Of a DNA stretch of 5,752 nt, positions 5,192 through 5,752 are shown piece after piece. This stretch comes from Candidatus Fonsibacter sp. (lineage in GTDB: Bacteria; Pseudomonadota; Alphaproteobacteria; Pelagibacterales; Pelagibacteraceae), in the NCBI GenBank assembly GCA_023257975.1, contig JALRAW010000078.1:1-5752 (forward strand), read 5' to 3'. The notes beneath the pieces were generated by a model. The model had not been told where the DNA came from, did no database searches, and was given only the letters and a program-made list of their open reading frames with translations. Numbering within the stretch: the first letter of the stretch is position 1; each line of letters begins with the position of its first letter. The translations under genes were made by a program, and so were the position numbers.

Positions 5192-5752
5192 TACAACCGA
5201 TACTTTAGTTAAAAAAAGATTAGAAAGCGTAATTGCAAATTATTCTGAAGAAGATGTTGAAAAGTTAAGAGGGACTTTTAATGTGGAATACACAGTTTCA
5301 AAAAACTTATCTAAAAAACTTTGGAAATTATTAAATACTGAAAAGTATATTAATACTTTAGGAGGACTTTCCGGAAATCATGCAGTTCAGCATGCTAAGG
5401 CTGGATTGAAAGCAATTTACTTATCAGGTTGGCAAGTAGCTGCCGATGCAAATTCGGCTGGTGAAATGTATCCCGATCAAAGTTTATATCCTTATGATAG
5501 TGCTCCAAAATTAGTTGAAAGTATGATCAACGCTTTAATGCGTGCTGATCAAATTCAATACATGGAAGTGTTAGAAGGAAAAATGGATCCTAAAAATAGT
5601 ATTGATTATCAAATGCCAATTATTGCGGATGGAGAGGCTGGATTTGGTGGTCCATTAAATGTTTATGAACTTACTAAAAGATTTATAAAAGCAGGCGCAG
5701 CGGGTGTTCATTTTGAAGATCAATTAGCTGCGGAAAAAAAATGTGGGCATAT
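5184..5752 (+). CDS. aceA: Isocitrate lyase, N-terminal part (runs off the right edge)
   Basis: The glyoxylate-shunt enzyme that cleaves isocitrate to succinate and glyoxylate, allowing growth on acetyl-CoA sources; cytoplasmic, usually a Mg-dependent homotetramer. The 189 visible residues begin MPNTTDTLVKKRLE and include LGGLSGNHAVQHAKAGLKA, YLSGWQVAADAN, IIADGEAGFGGPLN (metal and substrate site acidic residues) and HFEDQLAAEKKCGH. The last segment contains the KKCGH signature with the catalytic Cys at residue 187, near its usual position around 190-195. The window stops just after this motif, so the C-terminal half of the enzyme is not seen. The ATG at 5184 overlaps the small upstream gene by 8 nt in another frame. 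AAAGGTGGG (5168-5176), inside that gene, can serve as Shine-Dalgarno. The divergent RamB-type regulator is its likely controller. Confidence 0.95.
   Translation, partial: MPNTTDTLVKKRLESVIANYSEEDVEKLRGTFNVEYTVSKNLSKKLWKLLNTEKYINTLGGLSGNHAVQHAKAGLKAIYLSGWQVAADANSAGEMYPDQSLYPYDSAPKLVESMINALMRADQIQYMEVLEGKMDPKNSIDYQMPIIADGEAGFGGPLNVYELTKRFIKAGAAGVHFEDQLAAEKKCGH

Noticed and set aside
1..5752. Transposons, CRISPR arrays, tRNA or rRNA genes, phage genes
   Set aside because: No inverted-repeat-flanked transposase, regularly spaced repeats, cloverleaf or phage-like coding sequence was found. Nearly the whole window is occupied by metabolic and regulatory genes.

Overview
This is an AT-rich window (roughly one third G+C by eye) with compact genes, tiny intergenic gaps and protein sequences of alphaproteobacterial type. 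The combination suggests a streamlined, probably marine alphaproteobacterium such as SAR11/Pelagibacterales or a similar AT-rich lineage. That placement is inference from composition and protein style, not from a marker gene.

Left edge (1-~120): the minus strand holds an internal fragment of a PxpC-like protein (5-oxoprolinase subunit C / biotin-dependent carboxyltransferase family). It abuts, head to head, an internal fragment of an acetoacetyl-CoA reductase on the plus strand. Neither gene has its 5' end here, so the region looks like an inversion breakpoint or an assembly/amplification chimera.

Central plus-strand operon (~116-3411): the C-terminal part of acetoacetyl-CoA reductase (phbB-like), acetyl-CoA acetyltransferase (phbA-like), an enoyl-CoA hydratase of the crotonase family, and an alpha/beta hydrolase that carries the complete catalytic and halide-binding residue set of fluoroacetate/haloacetate dehalogenases. 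The genes are 4-37 nt apart and form a C4 acyl-CoA module plus a probable C2 haloacid hydrolase.

Right part (3401-5752): a RamB/ScfR-type regulator on the minus strand overlaps the hydrolase tail to tail by 11 nt. It is transcribed divergently from a small unknown gene (79 aa) and isocitrate lyase (aceA), which overlap each other by 8 nt. The 135-bp divergent intergenic region is rich in TTTACAA/TTGTAAA half-sites, including a perfect 9+9 bp inverted repeat just upstream of the regulator start. This is a plausible operator for RamB-type control of the glyoxylate shunt and of its own gene.

Together the locus is centred on acetyl-CoA/acetate: thiolase and reductase interconvert C2 and C4 units, the dehalogenase would turn haloacetate into glycolate, isocitrate lyase makes glyoxylate, and the regulator belongs to a family that controls acetate and short-chain acyl-CoA metabolism. 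The items most worth following up are the small unknown gene translationally coupled to aceA, the operator array, the dehalogenase with an intact fluoride pocket, and the breakpoint at the left edge.
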